Position numbers and translations under genes: made by a program | In this document: one piece after another, positions 16,900 to 30,687 of the stretch | Layout of the letters: every line of letters starts with the position of its first letter | Numbering within the stretch: the first letter of the stretch is position 1 | Notes under the pieces: model-generated | Told to the model about the DNA's origin: nothing | Databases searched by the model: none | What the model saw: the letters and a program-made list of their open reading frames with translations, nothing else | Assembly (NCBI GenBank): GCA_013365365.1 | Contig: JABVXU010000278.1 | Location: 1-64,000, forward strand | DNA: 64,000 bases | From: Cruorifilaria tuberocauda | Lineage: Eukaryota > Nematoda > Chromadorea > Rhabditida > Onchocercidae | Direction: 5' to 3'

Positions 16900-18471
16900 C
16901 AGATAGAGAGCATCAATGTTGAAATGTCTATCTTCATATTTTATGTGTTGTAAGTAAAATGCCATTATCATATAGTCAAGTACATTTTCGAATTATAATT
17001 TGGTATCCGGTATGTATGATATTGTACTACATGAGGAATTAGATTGAAGCAGTTGTTAAATTTCAGGATTTAATAGTAGAAGATAAAAAACCAAAATAAT
17101 TTCATTATTTATGTTAACAGGAGATATTTCTTTATCCTTTCTAGAGACTTGATTATATGCCATACTTGTTTGGTATAGATGCATCTTCAATATTCAGAAT
17201 CATTTCTGTAAGTTTTTATTTTTCTCCCGGTGAAATCTGCTTGAATTGTCGATTTGTTGGAAGATATTTATGATATCATTACATTTTCTGCCTCAAAAAG
17301 GGAATTGTTCATCTACATCAATCATTTATTACTTCAGTTAGTAAGTCGTAGGTTTTCTATATTTTTTTGTGTAAATTCTTCGCTTTTTTTTCTTCATTTT
17401 TTGTTTTGTTTTTGCTAACAAAGTTTATTTGGCAAATAAAAATTTTTGTGTTAAGGATGTTAAATATGAATTATATTTTTCCAACACATATCGCGATAGA
17501 TCAGGATTTGAATGACCATGTGAATTATGTGAGGTCATTGAATGATGATGACAATAAAAAGAGGGCTATGGTGATTCAGCAGGTATGGTTGCTAGATGCA
17601 GCGAAGTTCCGAACTAGGAGTTCTTTTCGGCAGAAGAAAGTGGCAGTAAACTTCAGCCTTTCAGCCATAATTATTTATTGAAAAGAGTTCCGGAGTTGTA
17701 ACAATTGCGAATGTTAGCTTTATATTTTCAAAAGAAATAGATAAAAATCGGGATTTCAGTAAGGCTGAATGGAATATTAAAAATCCGACTGAAAGCTCTG
17801 ATTCGTATTCTATTAAGTCATTTCTTAGGACGGGAAGCAGTTTTTTTGGCAATTATTTGTTGGTAAACTGGAGCAGTGAAATGATTACTCCTTCTCGGAG
17901 ATCATTTCAGGAATGTTCGGATACTGAGGTGGAATTTCAATATTGAAATCTTATGTATTTGTGATAAAACGGATGCTTACTAAATTGATGGTTTTGTATT
18001 TTGAAATTGATCGTATTCTCCCTATTCGACGGAGACGTCGGAAAGGAAGGGAACATTTGAGGGAATCGAATGCGGTAGGAAAGAGGAATTTTATATCAAG
18101 TAATGAATGATTAATGATGTTGCTAAGGGATGAATTCTATTCCATTCGATGGATATCTCAACAAGATGAAATGTAAGTTGGAAACCCTTTTTATCTTCTC
18201 CCCAATCGCTCTATCAATCGATTGGTCTTTCAGCACCAATTGTGGCATTAATGAGAGAACGAATACCCTTCGATGATTTCTCTGGTCTGTCGTTGATGGA
18301 ATTATGATTACTTGTCTCGATCTATTCCATAACAATCGAGTTTATTTATATGATATCCGGGAAATGAAGAGGATACTGCAGTTCATTTGTTGTAGTAGCC
18401 GGAATGGTAATATTGTTGATATCAACGAGTCTACAATAGAACTCAAAAAGATTGAATAATGAGTAAGCAGT
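16900..18471 (+). pseudogene. coding-like island, divergent gene or gene relic (faint HAD/FCP-type similarity)
   Basis: A run of short open segments with splice signals and higher GC than the surroundings: 16900-16949 (TTTTAG acceptor, GTAAGT donor), 17145-17207 (RLDYMPYLFGIDASSIFRIIS, too long to be chance in its flanks but not recognised), about 17250-17343, 17450-17640, 17673-17946, 17950-18108, 18113-18170 and about 18280-18471, which ends at a TAA. The segments LLEDIYDIITFSASKRE and NYVRSLNDDDNKKRAMVIQQ recall the YEVVIFTAS and YVKDL...VIVDN segments of FCP/SCP-type CTD phosphatases. I cannot find the catalytic DxDxT motif. In-frame TGA codons separate some segments. It may be a decayed phosphatase-like gene, a real fast-evolving gene with many introns, or chance. 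Function is not assigned. Confidence 0.3.
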
Positions 18472-20445
18472 ATTACTCCAATTTCTTGTTAATTTTCTTT
18501 TTGTGACAGTATTGAGGAGTAAATGAAAAACGACTAAAATGTCCGATCATTCAATTAATTTTTTAATTTCTTATTATCTTCCAGAATGAAGGAATAGGAT
18601 GGAAGAGTTCAAGATAAGGCATACTTTATTCATAGTAAGTGATAAATGACTATTTCTTGTAGATTTTAGGATATTTAAATTAACTGCAAAATTTTTCACT
18701 TTAAATGATTTTATAGTTTTGGTTTTAATTCTCAGATTTTTCAAACTTTGTGTTGTGGCCATTTTATAATCACTCCGCTTTCTGCAACTTATTCATGTAT
18801 CAAATGTTTATTTTAATCGAGCTCCCCGTTTGAATTCCAATTCTACTTATACTTTCCTTTTAGCTTCACTCCTTTTTTAATTTTGTTTTGCCATTAGTTC
18901 AACTTTGTTGATTAAAGGAGTAATTAACGAAAATTTCGGTTCCTCTGTGAAATGATATTATGAAACTTATATGATTGTTTTATTCAGAGCAATAGTAGTG
19001 ATAGGCAGAAGTTGCAGTAGTACCAATAGAAGTAGCGGTAGTGGTTTGTGACACTAATAAATTTCAGTTGAAACGAGACATGTTCGGGGTCACTCATTCA
19101 ATTTGTTTACTGATACGTACTACTAGATGACTCCGTTACTGATTAGGTCATTACCATGAATTTACAACACATTTGATGATGAAGAGGATCGAGAAAATAC
19201 TGAAAATTCTTTCTTCTAAAGAAAATGACATTATTGTATCAGTAACTGTGACTGTTGCAGTAACATTCAAAAGATAGTTTAAAGTGAAATGTAACAGAGA
19301 AATTCAATTCTATCATTTGAAGCAGTCATCATATCAATTCGTTCTCTTACAACTTCCAATATATTCAATGGATGTTTCATTATTCTTACGGCTTTAGCAA
19401 AGAAGGCAAGTTCGTACAATAAAGAATATGAATTCGATGGAATATGTTTCATATGAATCATTTAAAATGTTTTATTGAGAAAAATAAGCTAAATTGCTCT
19501 GGCGAAAATTGTTATTGTAATAGATCTAAGAACTATGGAAAATTCATTTCTATTCATTTCATAATCGATTCAAAAACTGAAAAACCTCATTCCATGAAGA
19601 TGTAACAGAAATGGAAGGAAGAAAAAATTGATGGATTACATTTTGCGCAAACCCACACACTACAAAAAATTAAGGAATGCAGACGGCGACTGTTAAAAAG
19701 ATTCCTACCTGTCAATTTCAGTCAACTAATTCAAGAGTGATTTACAGGAAATCTTGAGTTGTACCATCTCGAAGCACCGAATTTCATTAAACGTTAGCAG
19801 AGGAAGGAGAAAATTTTGTGAAACGAAAAAGAAAAAAATGAAAAAAAAAATGTATATGATATTTATTTTTGTATGCATGATGTTTCCTGTATTCCAATGG
19901 CTTAAAGATTGATGAGAAAAGAAAGAGAAGATGGTAGAATGTTGACAGATTGCATGTTTTTTGACGAAATTAGGAACTAGTTACTGTTAGGAGGAACTTA
20001 GTGCTACAGGTAAGAAAAGAAAGAAGAAGGAAGGAGTAGATCACATCGAGGCATACGAGAAACAAGTTACTTTTTCATTTTGTCAAGTTATTTTCGGCAG
20101 TTACTTCTAAGTACTTCAAAGAGCTTAATGAATCACAGGAAAATATGAATGAAATGAAAAGCTTTATTTTAGTGCAATTTCTAGAAAAATTCTATCAAAA
20201 ATACGCCACAAATTATAAACGATTAAAGTTTATTAAATTTCAGTTGTTTAGGATAAATTTTTGGTATGTACGGTTTCCAAGTACTACCATTTATGAAAGT
20301 GATAAAAATGAGTTGGAAAAAAAATTTTTTTAATTGAAAGTTTTTAATTCGTTGAATTGCTAATTTATAGAGTAATGACTTTCAGCAAGATATAAATTAT
20401 GATATCTTCACGACAGGGTTTAACAATTTATTTAGATATGATTAA
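18472..20445. other. intergenic, nothing recognised
   Basis: AT-rich sequence with only short chance reading frames on both strands. No repeat family, RNA gene or clear regulatory site was noticed. Confidence 0.5.
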
Positions 20446-20764
20446 GGTTATGATGTTTTTGCCGTCAAAGCATCTAGTTGTGGAATAGATGATATTGCTG
20501 TGTTTAGTTTCACCTCAGAAAAAGAAAAAGATGTGAATGAATTACTACTAATTTGTACAGAAAAGATATGACAATGAAAGGCTAATGATATCATTTCAGA
20601 TGCTGTCCAGAACTCAAGAAATGGTTTACTGACATCGATCTGAATGTCCCTTCACAGAAAATCGTACAGTTGCAGTGTAGAGCTATCCGATTAGTTCCTA
20701 GTGAGTTTGTTTGTGTTTGCAGATATCGTCAAGGTCACTTATGCGACAGCGAATTCACACTAAA
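20446..20764 (+). CDS. orphan exon candidates, one with an EGF-like cysteine pattern
   Basis: Two adjacent open segments. The first, 20446-20571, reads GYDVFAVKASSCGIDD... and has no start codon. The second, 20600-20764, follows a TTTCAG acceptor and ends at a GTAATC donor. It contains QCRAIRLVPSEFVCVCRYRQ followed by GHLCDSE, a C-x(8)-C-x-C-x(7)-C spacing that resembles the second half of an EGF domain. I cannot join the two segments in phase by a normal intron, and no upstream or downstream partner exon is certain. It could belong to a small secreted or membrane protein together with the hydrophobic ORF that starts at 20806. Not recognised; low confidence. Confidence 0.25.
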
Positions 20765-20805
20765 GTAATCACTGATAAGCTTGTTTCCTTCCATCTACAC
20801 TTTGT

Positions 20806-20955
20806 ATGTCCACTTCTCCATCTTGGTCACTACTGATTTTCCCCGTCCACTGTCGATTTTTGTTCATTCTTCTGTTGGTTGGTCTGTCTATCTACCTGTC
20901 CTGTGCCATCTTTGAACAACAATTGATCATTGGCAACGTCACCTCGAGAATATAG
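20806..20955 (+). CDS. small ORF with one transmembrane helix
   Basis: An ATG-to-TAG frame of 49 residues in a GC-richer patch. After a short polar start (MSTSPSW) comes a hydrophobic stretch (about residues 16-36, FLFILLLVGLSIYLSCAIFE) and then an N-glycosylation sequon NVT near the C-terminus. The helix ending in CAIFE loosely recalls TM1 of two-pore potassium channels, but nothing else of such a channel is seen. It may be a first coding exon, a micro-membrane protein, or chance. Confidence 0.25.
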   Translation: MSTSPSWSLLIFPVHCRFLFILLLVGLSIYLSCAIFEQQLIIGNVTSRI

Positions 20956-20962
20956 TATGATA

Positions 20963-20971
20963 GGGCGTGGC
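20963..20971 (+). promoter_or_regulatory. GC-box/KLF-like GGGCGTGGC
   Basis: A rare GC-rich nonamer matching the SP/KLF consensus, in a locally GC-rich 300-base patch. Its target gene is unknown. Confidence 0.2.
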
Positions 20972-23900
20972 TAACGACGACCTTCAATTGGTTAATTGCT
21001 CTTTGAATATATCACGACGTGGAAGGTGTGGAAAGGGTGTTGCTCCCACTTCTGTATTGGTTCTATTGGTTCCGGTATCCTGTGTCCGTGTACCTTCTTC
21101 AGTTGTAGTCAATGATAGGTGCAATCATGCTTCTCTTTGCTCACATCTCCGTCTGACAAATACAGAAGGCACTCATTACGTTGTTTTTTTCATTTTCATC
21201 CACTTATAATATCAGCAGTGGAATATTGTTAAGTGATGTTTCTTTCTCATTTGTTTCATACATGATTAGCCCCCAGCTATCCTTTTATATTAGAATATCC
21301 ATCTTCTTTATTAACGATCGCGAGATGAAATAATCGCTGTCATTTAATTTCAAATTCCTATTGTTGAAGAGCCCCGTCATAAAAGAGACTTCTACTTCTC
21401 CCATTTCAAGTGATAGCGAATAATATAGGATGATATACGCTTATAAACAAATCGAAGCTGTTTTTTTTATTTTCTTATACGGAAGTTGTTGCGAAAATTT
21501 GATTTTATTTATAAAAAATCTCTGAGTATAAATATAAATGCTGCTCCAGTTCTACTGTTTTTGTTTCTCTTAAATGTTACGAATATTTCAAATGTAGGAA
21601 ATCTGTTTCGTTGTTTTTAAAAATTTGCTGACAGTAAAAAAAAAGTCTATTTATATGCGACATTGTTTGCAGCAATATATCTGAGCTCAAGTATTGGAAC
21701 TTTACTTTGGTTATCTAGCTGTATGAGTAAGTTACTGGCTTCATAAAGCTAGGTTACCAAAGCTAAGCACAATACACCGATACCTCGACCTCACCTTTTC
21801 TTCTCCATGTCTTTTTCCCTTACAATATTTTTTTCTATCATTTTTAGGGAGAAATGTTTTAGAAAAATATATATTCATTCTATTTATCATCATTCACGTC
21901 TTCAAATCAAAGCAACAGGCTGTTTTGTTAATGGCTTTATCTTTTGTCGAAGTCTAGATATTAATATCGACTTTTTTTTGACTTTTTATCTTATATTATA
22001 AAAAGAAAAATTTTTCATAACAACAAATAGATTTCTGTTACTGTTACAATGAAAGCAAACATTTCTGTTAAATTTGTAAGCTCCAGTATTTGTTCGTTTG
22101 TGGGGTTCATTAATTTTCTGAATACAATCCAAATTGCTCATATATACGTAATTGGAGCATTTAACAATTTCTTATGGATTTTCTATGATGATGTTTTAGG
22201 AAATCATTCCATTAATGATTGGAAATTTATTTTTGAGCACTAATTCTTTATCGCTATGTTTATTAAATCATGTCAGTAAATCATTAAATCATGTAGGAAG
22301 AACAAAAATTATTAGAGCTTTCATTACAGGTCTCTTTAAAAAAATGTTTGCAAGGAAATTTCTACTCTTAAATCTTTCTTTTCAGGCGTATATCTGAATC
22401 GCAAATGGATTATAGATACACAAGGTTTTACTTTAACTTATTTGAATTAGCTTATGGTCGATCCATAATTTATTCAGATCTAATTGATGCGCTTTATTTT
22501 CATATGTTCGTTCTTTTTAACTCTCATTAATTACTTTTTTATTCATTTTTGAACAGTATGACTGATACTTGGTTGGCGATCTGATTAAAATATAAAAATT
22601 AGCAGAAAAGCTTTTTTCCAGCTTTATCCCAGTTTTTTAAAACAATATCCCTCGGCTTTATTATTTTCAGTTTCTTTTATTTCAGCACCAAAAATCATGG
22701 CTGAAAAAGTTGACTTTCATCTTTTCTTATCTTTTCTTAAAGGCCATCTCTTGGAACCTCTTATTTCACGCATTTATCTTTTTTATTGCCGTTTTTTCAG
22801 AAAGGATTGCTTTACACTTCTGAAGGCCATTGCTTGAAACAGCATATGCATGTAATCACTCTATTTATGCGTCAAACTCTTCTCTTTTACTTTCTTCTTT
22901 TATTTTCAATCAAATTGAGGAGAATAGTAGCATTCATTATGGAACTGGATCTGATTTATTATGGATCTGATTTTTTTTATTTTCCAAAAATGATTATTCT
23001 AAGTGGTTACCAAAATGAGAAGAATAGAGAAAGAAGTTGTCAAGAAATAAGTAAGTACTTCTATCCCCACTTTTCATCCTTTCTTTTTCCTACTGATTTA
23101 GTATCGAACACTATTCGTAAGGCAGTTAAAACACAGAATTAATGTATTGTAGAAGTCTTTTTTTATTATATTATTCAAAAAAAGTTAATAATGGCTGATT
23201 CATGAAGCTGTTTATTTTTAGCAAATACATCCGGGAAGAGAGACAGTTGTTTCTCAAAAGTGATAGGCACGTGGTGAGCAAATAAGATGAATTGATCAAT
23301 TTTTTTTACTTATAAACATTCCGCCATATTTATTACGATGAACTTATTTCTTTGGAAATTTTAATTGTTGAAGACATAACCGAAATACCTTCCTTATACT
23401 AAACAGACTGTTGCAAATTAATAATCATGTTCAAGTGATACTAAATAGTCAATGATAACTTTTACTTGATATTTCTATTTATTTATTGTATCCATGCTTT
23501 TTACTTGGAAATTTTTTGATAAGTTTTAAGACATTTATTTCACTGTAATAACTTCTTTAGCTTATTTAATAGTTCAACCAACTAGTATGAAATATTTCGT
23601 GCAATGATAGATGGAATACTTTCCTTTATCCAACCTATCTTTCCTTAGATTCTCTTCTCACTTTTCTGTTGATGAAATTATATTAAAGTATCTTATATAC
23701 TATTACAGTATGTTTAGTCAATATGTTTATTATCTACGATATTTTCTTATCATGAATCATTAATATTTAAGCTAAAATTTCTTAAATCCCAATTTTGCAG
23801 ATGATTTCCACGATTTTTTTCATTCAATTTCATAAAATGTGTATTTTTCTCCAAATCCTTCCTTTTAAGTAGAACAAATTCTTCCTCTTAAGTCTAGAAA

Positions 23901-25288
23901 ATTTCCAGTTCTATCATCTTTTTTAAAAAAAACTTGGAAAAAATTAGGCCATTAATTTTTAGGAAAAATTATCCATTAAATTTTTCAGCTCCTTAGAGTG
24001 AAAATATGAGTGTCCTTTTCAAGCACTTACCGGATTGGTTCCATTTTAGTATGAATATAAAGAAGCCTCAGAAAATTACAGAAAATAGAAGTTAGCCACT
24101 TCCTTGTCGTGAAGGAGTGAGGCGTCATGACGAAGAATTGAACGATCACACTGTCTAGGATAATTATTTCACATTTCAAATTTAATTTTTTCATTGTTTC
24201 AGGGTTTAAAGCAGCCTAAAACTGTTCCGAACGTGAAAATGTGAAGCATACGAGGAATTTATCAACTGGCGGAGTTATGTTCTCTCCACCATTGATTCCA
24301 CTAAAATTTTATATTTACTCAGTAAATATAAGATGATTGAATAGTAGTTTTGTTGTAATCGAAAAGGCTCGAAAGCTCGGCTTTGAATCTTAAAATAAGT
24401 AATAAAACAATTAAAAGCCAAGTTTGAGGCCTTATAGATTATCGATTCAACATACAAATTGCAAACACATTATATAATGAGAAACTCGGTGTACTGATGT
24501 CTATGGTATTCATGACAGAAAATGAACCAAGGAATAGGCTTTATCAGGCCACAATTTTTTTTCATGCTTCATAACAAATGCAATTGTGAAAAAATGTTAT
24601 AGTGGATAATAATTTTCGTTTTAGTTCTCATTAGCCATTATTTTATCCCTAAAAAGTGCCTATCACATATCATCTCTGTCAATATTCCTTGGCTCAATAA
24701 AAGATCGAAATACTGTCATCGATTCAAATTCAAAACTGTATTGAATTATCAGCTAACGATTTTTTCACTGATACTGTCATAACAAATATACTTGACCACT
24801 GACTGCTAATAAATCGCAATTATAAAGAAAAAAACGAAATTTTGTTCGAAAAGTCCGTTAATCAATCAAAGATTGCATGCAATGATAATTTGAAGAGGGT
24901 TCTTAAGCGTGGTCTTTTTTGATGTTATTAAACTTAGATAAGCGCGTTTTTATTTTCAAATAGGAAATATATCACAAAGATTATGAAAAAACAAAATTAA
25001 TATAATATCAGATAAAAACGGAAAAAACATGGGGAATCTTCATATTCTCTGTCTAATACGCACAGTGGATTCTGGATTTTCATTCCGCGTACGTATCGCA
25101 AACAGCCCTTTTTAACAGCATTATCTTAAAAATGATCATTTCTTTGAAATCAATTCTTCGTGTTGATTATTAATTTCTTTTTAATAAAAACCGTGCTATT
25201 TATCCGCATCCTTTTATATCGCAAACCTATTTGTTCATCTTTTTTTTACGTTGATACGCATATCTGTTATTAGTAGTAATAATCACAG
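20972..25288. other. intergenic, nothing recognised
   Basis: Over 4 kb of AT-rich sequence. The longest open frame (22786-23142, 118 codons, no ATG) has the composition of translated AT-rich DNA and no known motif. No RNA gene or element family was found. Confidence 0.5.
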
Positions 25289-25435
25289 ATGAGTTTTTGG
25301 GATAATCTACAGAGGCATGGTAGTTCAACGTGGAAAACTGCTGAGAGGTTGAATTTGGATGAAAGGAATAATGTCAACTCAGAAATATCAAATCTTCCTC
25401 GCCTGAATATGAATCATGGATTTATGAAAAGTATT
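25289..25435 (+). CDS. unrecognised protein, probable first exon
   Basis: The ATG stands directly after CACAG, a plausible trans-splice acceptor. It opens a 49-codon exon that ends at a GTAAGA donor in phase 0. The peptide begins MSFWDNLQRHGSSTWKTAER and is hydrophilic. Reading through the donor gives a hydrophobic stretch that is more likely intron. A second possible exon is 25534-25572 (DERQYVTHPSRAF before a GTAAGG donor). It could be the 5' end of the gene whose last exons lie at 26.9-27.4 kb, 1.5 kb downstream, but I cannot prove the link. Function unknown. Confidence 0.35.
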
Positions 25436-26906
25436 GTAAGAAATCAAATTCATAGGTATATTTTATTTCTTAATATATACACTTTATTACTACTTGTTAA
25501 TCTCCTGCAACCACTGTTAGTCGATAAGATTATTGATGAGAGACAGTATGTCACACACCCATCGCGTGCGTTTGTAAGGCATGAATCAGAAATAATGTTT
25601 AAATTGCATAAATGATGTCAAGTAATTGAAGGAATTCATCTTATAAATAGTGTTAATGATCTTGAAAATCTCGAATCCTTTTGATGTTTTGTTACATATA
25701 TTTCCGAGTATTGATATTTTACTTGGCTGTATATTTTATTGCAAACAGTTTATTTTTTATAGTAACATGCTGAGTTCAAATGCCATATTTAGAGATGGAT
25801 ATGACAAATTGGTATCAGAAAGAGGTGTTAAATCGTCATTTTGCTATCTAGGTAATGTTTTACTCTTTATAGGGAAATTTTTTGCTTCTTTTTCATTGTG
25901 TTGAAAAGAAGATAAATTCCTTTCTCTGCTCTTTGAACAAACGGCCTGGTAAGTAACACAACTTAATAAAATTATTGACTTTAGGTTGCTCGATATTGCT
26001 TGTTGTGCTGCTTTGTTGGGACCATCAAGATCGTCAGAATTGAAATTGTCCTCACAACCTGTCCTTCTGCTGAATCGAAGTACCTCCTTCGTTTTGTCAT
26101 TTTTTAGTTCCCCCATCAGCTAAAAATGAACTTCCAGCAACCTTGATGATTCATTGTTGTCGAATAATAATTTGAAAGAAACTACTATTGGAAAATTTCT
26201 CTCTTACTCCCTTGCTGATTTTGATCATTTTGTATCGTTTCCTGATCTCCCCCGCCGGCCAAAGTTTTATCCTTTAATATAACTTTATAATTACAGTAAC
26301 GACTACATACATATTTTATACAATCATCAGTTTTATTTTTGGTGGTTCTTTGCTAATTTTTAACCACTTTGGGGATCAGTGCTTTAGATGCTTTCCAGTT
26401 GTTCGATCTTAGTACGTAAAAAAGAAAAAGAAAGAATGCGATAAACTAGTATGAAATATTTTCGGCATCATCAGTGCACGGATAGCATTCGGAAAAATTC
26501 TAAGTTTTACAAAGTCTTTAGGTTGCTTTTAGGTTTTTCAGAATTTATTATTTTCATTATTAATTGTAAGATGATGAAAGTATGTTTCTGTATGTCTGTA
26601 TATCTCCTTATTCTATGAAAGTATGTTCTGTATGTCTGTATATCTCCTTATTCGTTGATTTATTTACTTATAGAAAGGCCTAGCAAAACTGTGATCCATT
26701 GCTGTTGTGTATAACTCCACATTTACGTAGTATTAGTGGGAAAATTACAAAAAATAAAGAAGTGAGGAAATATTATGTTATCACGCTGAGATAAGCACAT
26801 TTCTTATGAACTTTTTTTTTTTAATTATAAAGTTAATCAGTTAGACATGTTGTGAACATTTACAAGACGTGGAATTTAATGTTACAGTAGTTATAGAATC
26901 CTGATA
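25436..26906. other. intron or intergenic sequence
   Basis: No convincing exon apart from the possible one at 25534-25572. It contains a recent tandem duplication of about 40 bases at 26574-26653. Confidence 0.4.
26574..26653. repeat. tandem duplication of a 40-base unit
   Basis: 26574-26613 and 26615-26653 are copies that differ by one base length in the GTTTCTG/GTTCTG segment. The unit runs from ATGAAAGTATG to CTCCTTATTC. The near identity points to a recent event. Confidence 0.9.
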
Positions 26907-27422
26907 TAAAGAATGAGAAAGAAAAGTTGCGTAAAGCAATTAGACGACGTTTAATGGAACAGATGGCAAAAGAAGAACATGAGAGATTACAAATGGTCAC
27001 AGAAACAGTCCTTATTTAATAAAGCGAAAGCCGACGCAGGAAGACGTCCAGATTCTGCCACTGTTGTTGCAACATCATCGCGGAATGAACCGCTTTTCAA
27101 ATTTAATATTCGCAGTCAGAGCGGTAATCTAATGGAGCAAATTGTACACGCGGTATTTACTTTTTTTGATTAGTTGAGAATCGTCCCATTTTAGATGAGT
27201 AGTTTTCCTTATATAGTAACAGTAATAGTACTCCAACTTTCTTCACTTATCGAATGCAAATTATGAATTCCGTTTTTATCATAGAAGAGATTATTCTTGC
27301 AGAATGATAACAGTGCGCGTGTTGCCAAAGCTTTAACAAGACAACTGGAACTTACTGATGACCAGTGCCGTTTGTTGCGGAATCGAATTGAGGAAGAGTT
27401 GGAAAAACGTCTGGCAATTTAA
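26907..27422 (+). CDS. unrecognised coiled-coil protein, 3' exons (apparent frame break)
   Basis: The last exon, 27303-27422, follows TTGCAG and ends LRNRIEEELEKRLAI-stop. It joins in phase 0 to an exon ending at 27152 (donor GTATTT). That exon encodes KADAGRRPDSATVV, then EPLFKFNIRSQSGNLMEQIV, a compact conserved-looking stretch. Upstream, from the TTATAG acceptor at about 26906, a strongly coding frame (EKEKLRKAIRRRLMEQMAKE) runs into a stop at 27014-27019. The downstream frame is different, and only about 25 bases of overlap separate them. Either a very short intron, a one-base sequence error or a genuine frameshift lies between about 26985 and 27010. A poly(A) signal AATAAA is at 27600-27605. 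The family is not recognised. Confidence 0.5.
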
Positions 27423-28728
27423 GATGTAATTGTCTCGCATCATGATCGTTCTGTAACAGGCTCTGAAATCAGTGCTTTTTAAAAATTCTGAAACTTTCGA
27501 ATCGATGTCACAGTATAGTATATCGTACTTTGTTTACTCAATAATTTCTAATTAAAAAGCACTTGTTCTCAGTGTAGCATAGATCTTAGAATTATATTCA
27601 ATAAATTCAACTTTAAGATGCAAACAGGGATCAATTTTTAAGACAACTAGCTATATAAATTTAGATTTAAATCAATATGATTGGTTTTGAACAAGTTGGC
27701 AGGACTTGATAAACAGTTTGAATTGTTAAACATTTTTTCAATTTTAGCTAACGAGTGTAAATATTGTGATAAGGTTTTATTGTAATAAGATAATTTTATG
27801 TGTGATATTATAGAATTAAAATCGTATCTGAAGATCTTACAATAAACTTGTTATTTGATTTCGTTTGATAATCTCAGTATTAAATTTTTTGCTCCTAATA
27901 TTAAAATAAGCGTGTTTAATAAGGTCTTATAATAAATTGAGGGCTACTTAATAATCTATCCAGAATCGTAATTTAATTTAAATATAACACAAACGATATT
28001 CTTTGTAATTTGGGGAAGGAACGTGGTGGCATGTTGACAACCCAAAGTTAAACAGTTTTGACCAAAATATTTTGTATGTAAATATCGGAATTTTATATTT
28101 AATTGAGAATTTTTCATAAGTCGGTATAGGTATTATGATTGTGACAAATGCTTTTAATGAAATTCTTACTCTTAAAACTTCCTTCAGAATTATCTTACAA
28201 TACATGTATGTTCAATAATTTTGATTCAATATCTTTAACCTCCAATCTTTTAATTTTATTCATACTATTTACTAGCTTTTATTAATTTTTGTTAATGCAA
28301 TGAAATTTGTTTCATTACGAAATTGTGCTAGATTTATAGGTCTTTCCATGTTTATCATGCTGTTTTGTTATATCATTCAATGAAATAAACAAGACATTTC
28401 TGAAGACTGTGAAGTAGTATACTAGTAAAGGTATATTACTTTCACAGGTGTACTACTTTTGACACCTTCAGAAATATGGAGGTATTTTTTGACCAAAAAA
28501 CTGAGTAAATCTTAATAGTTTTGATACTGAAGAAGAATCATTAGAATTTTTGATATCCGAAATAATTAGTAATGCAAAGGGGTTTCAAATCTTTCTTAGT
28601 ATTAGTTTATTTCTCAACGATGAATATCTTTAATGAAATAGTAAAATGTTTTGCATTATCAATTTACAAGTGGTTCGAATCAATAGGAGAAATTGTCGTT
28701 CACAATTTACAGGGTTTAGAGAGATGTT
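27423..28728. other. intergenic
   Basis: 3' flank of the previous gene (AATAAA at 27600-27605) and 5' flank of the GTPase gene. AT-rich, no further gene seen. TTACAG ending at 28712 lies 16 bases before the next ATG and may be a spliced-leader acceptor. Confidence 0.5.
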
Positions 28729-30655
<1,927 letters not shown>

Positions 30656-30681
30656 TAGCACGAGTTGTAGAAAGACCACAC

Positions 30682-30687
30682 AATAAA
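30682..30687 (+). terminator. poly(A) signal AATAAA of the MTG2 gene
   Basis: Canonical hexamer 27 bases after the stop codon, implying a very short 3' UTR. Confidence 0.6.

Noticed and set aside
20701..20722. GTGAGT...TTTGCAG as a 22-base intron
   Set aside because: Too short for splicing, and the frame is open straight through it.
22786..23142. 118-codon frame
   Set aside because: No ATG, and Phe/Leu/Ile-rich as expected from random AT-rich DNA; no splice or homology support.
28660..28690. GGTTCGAATC, like a tRNA T-loop/B-box
   Set aside because: No A-box, anticodon stem or acceptor stem can be built around it.
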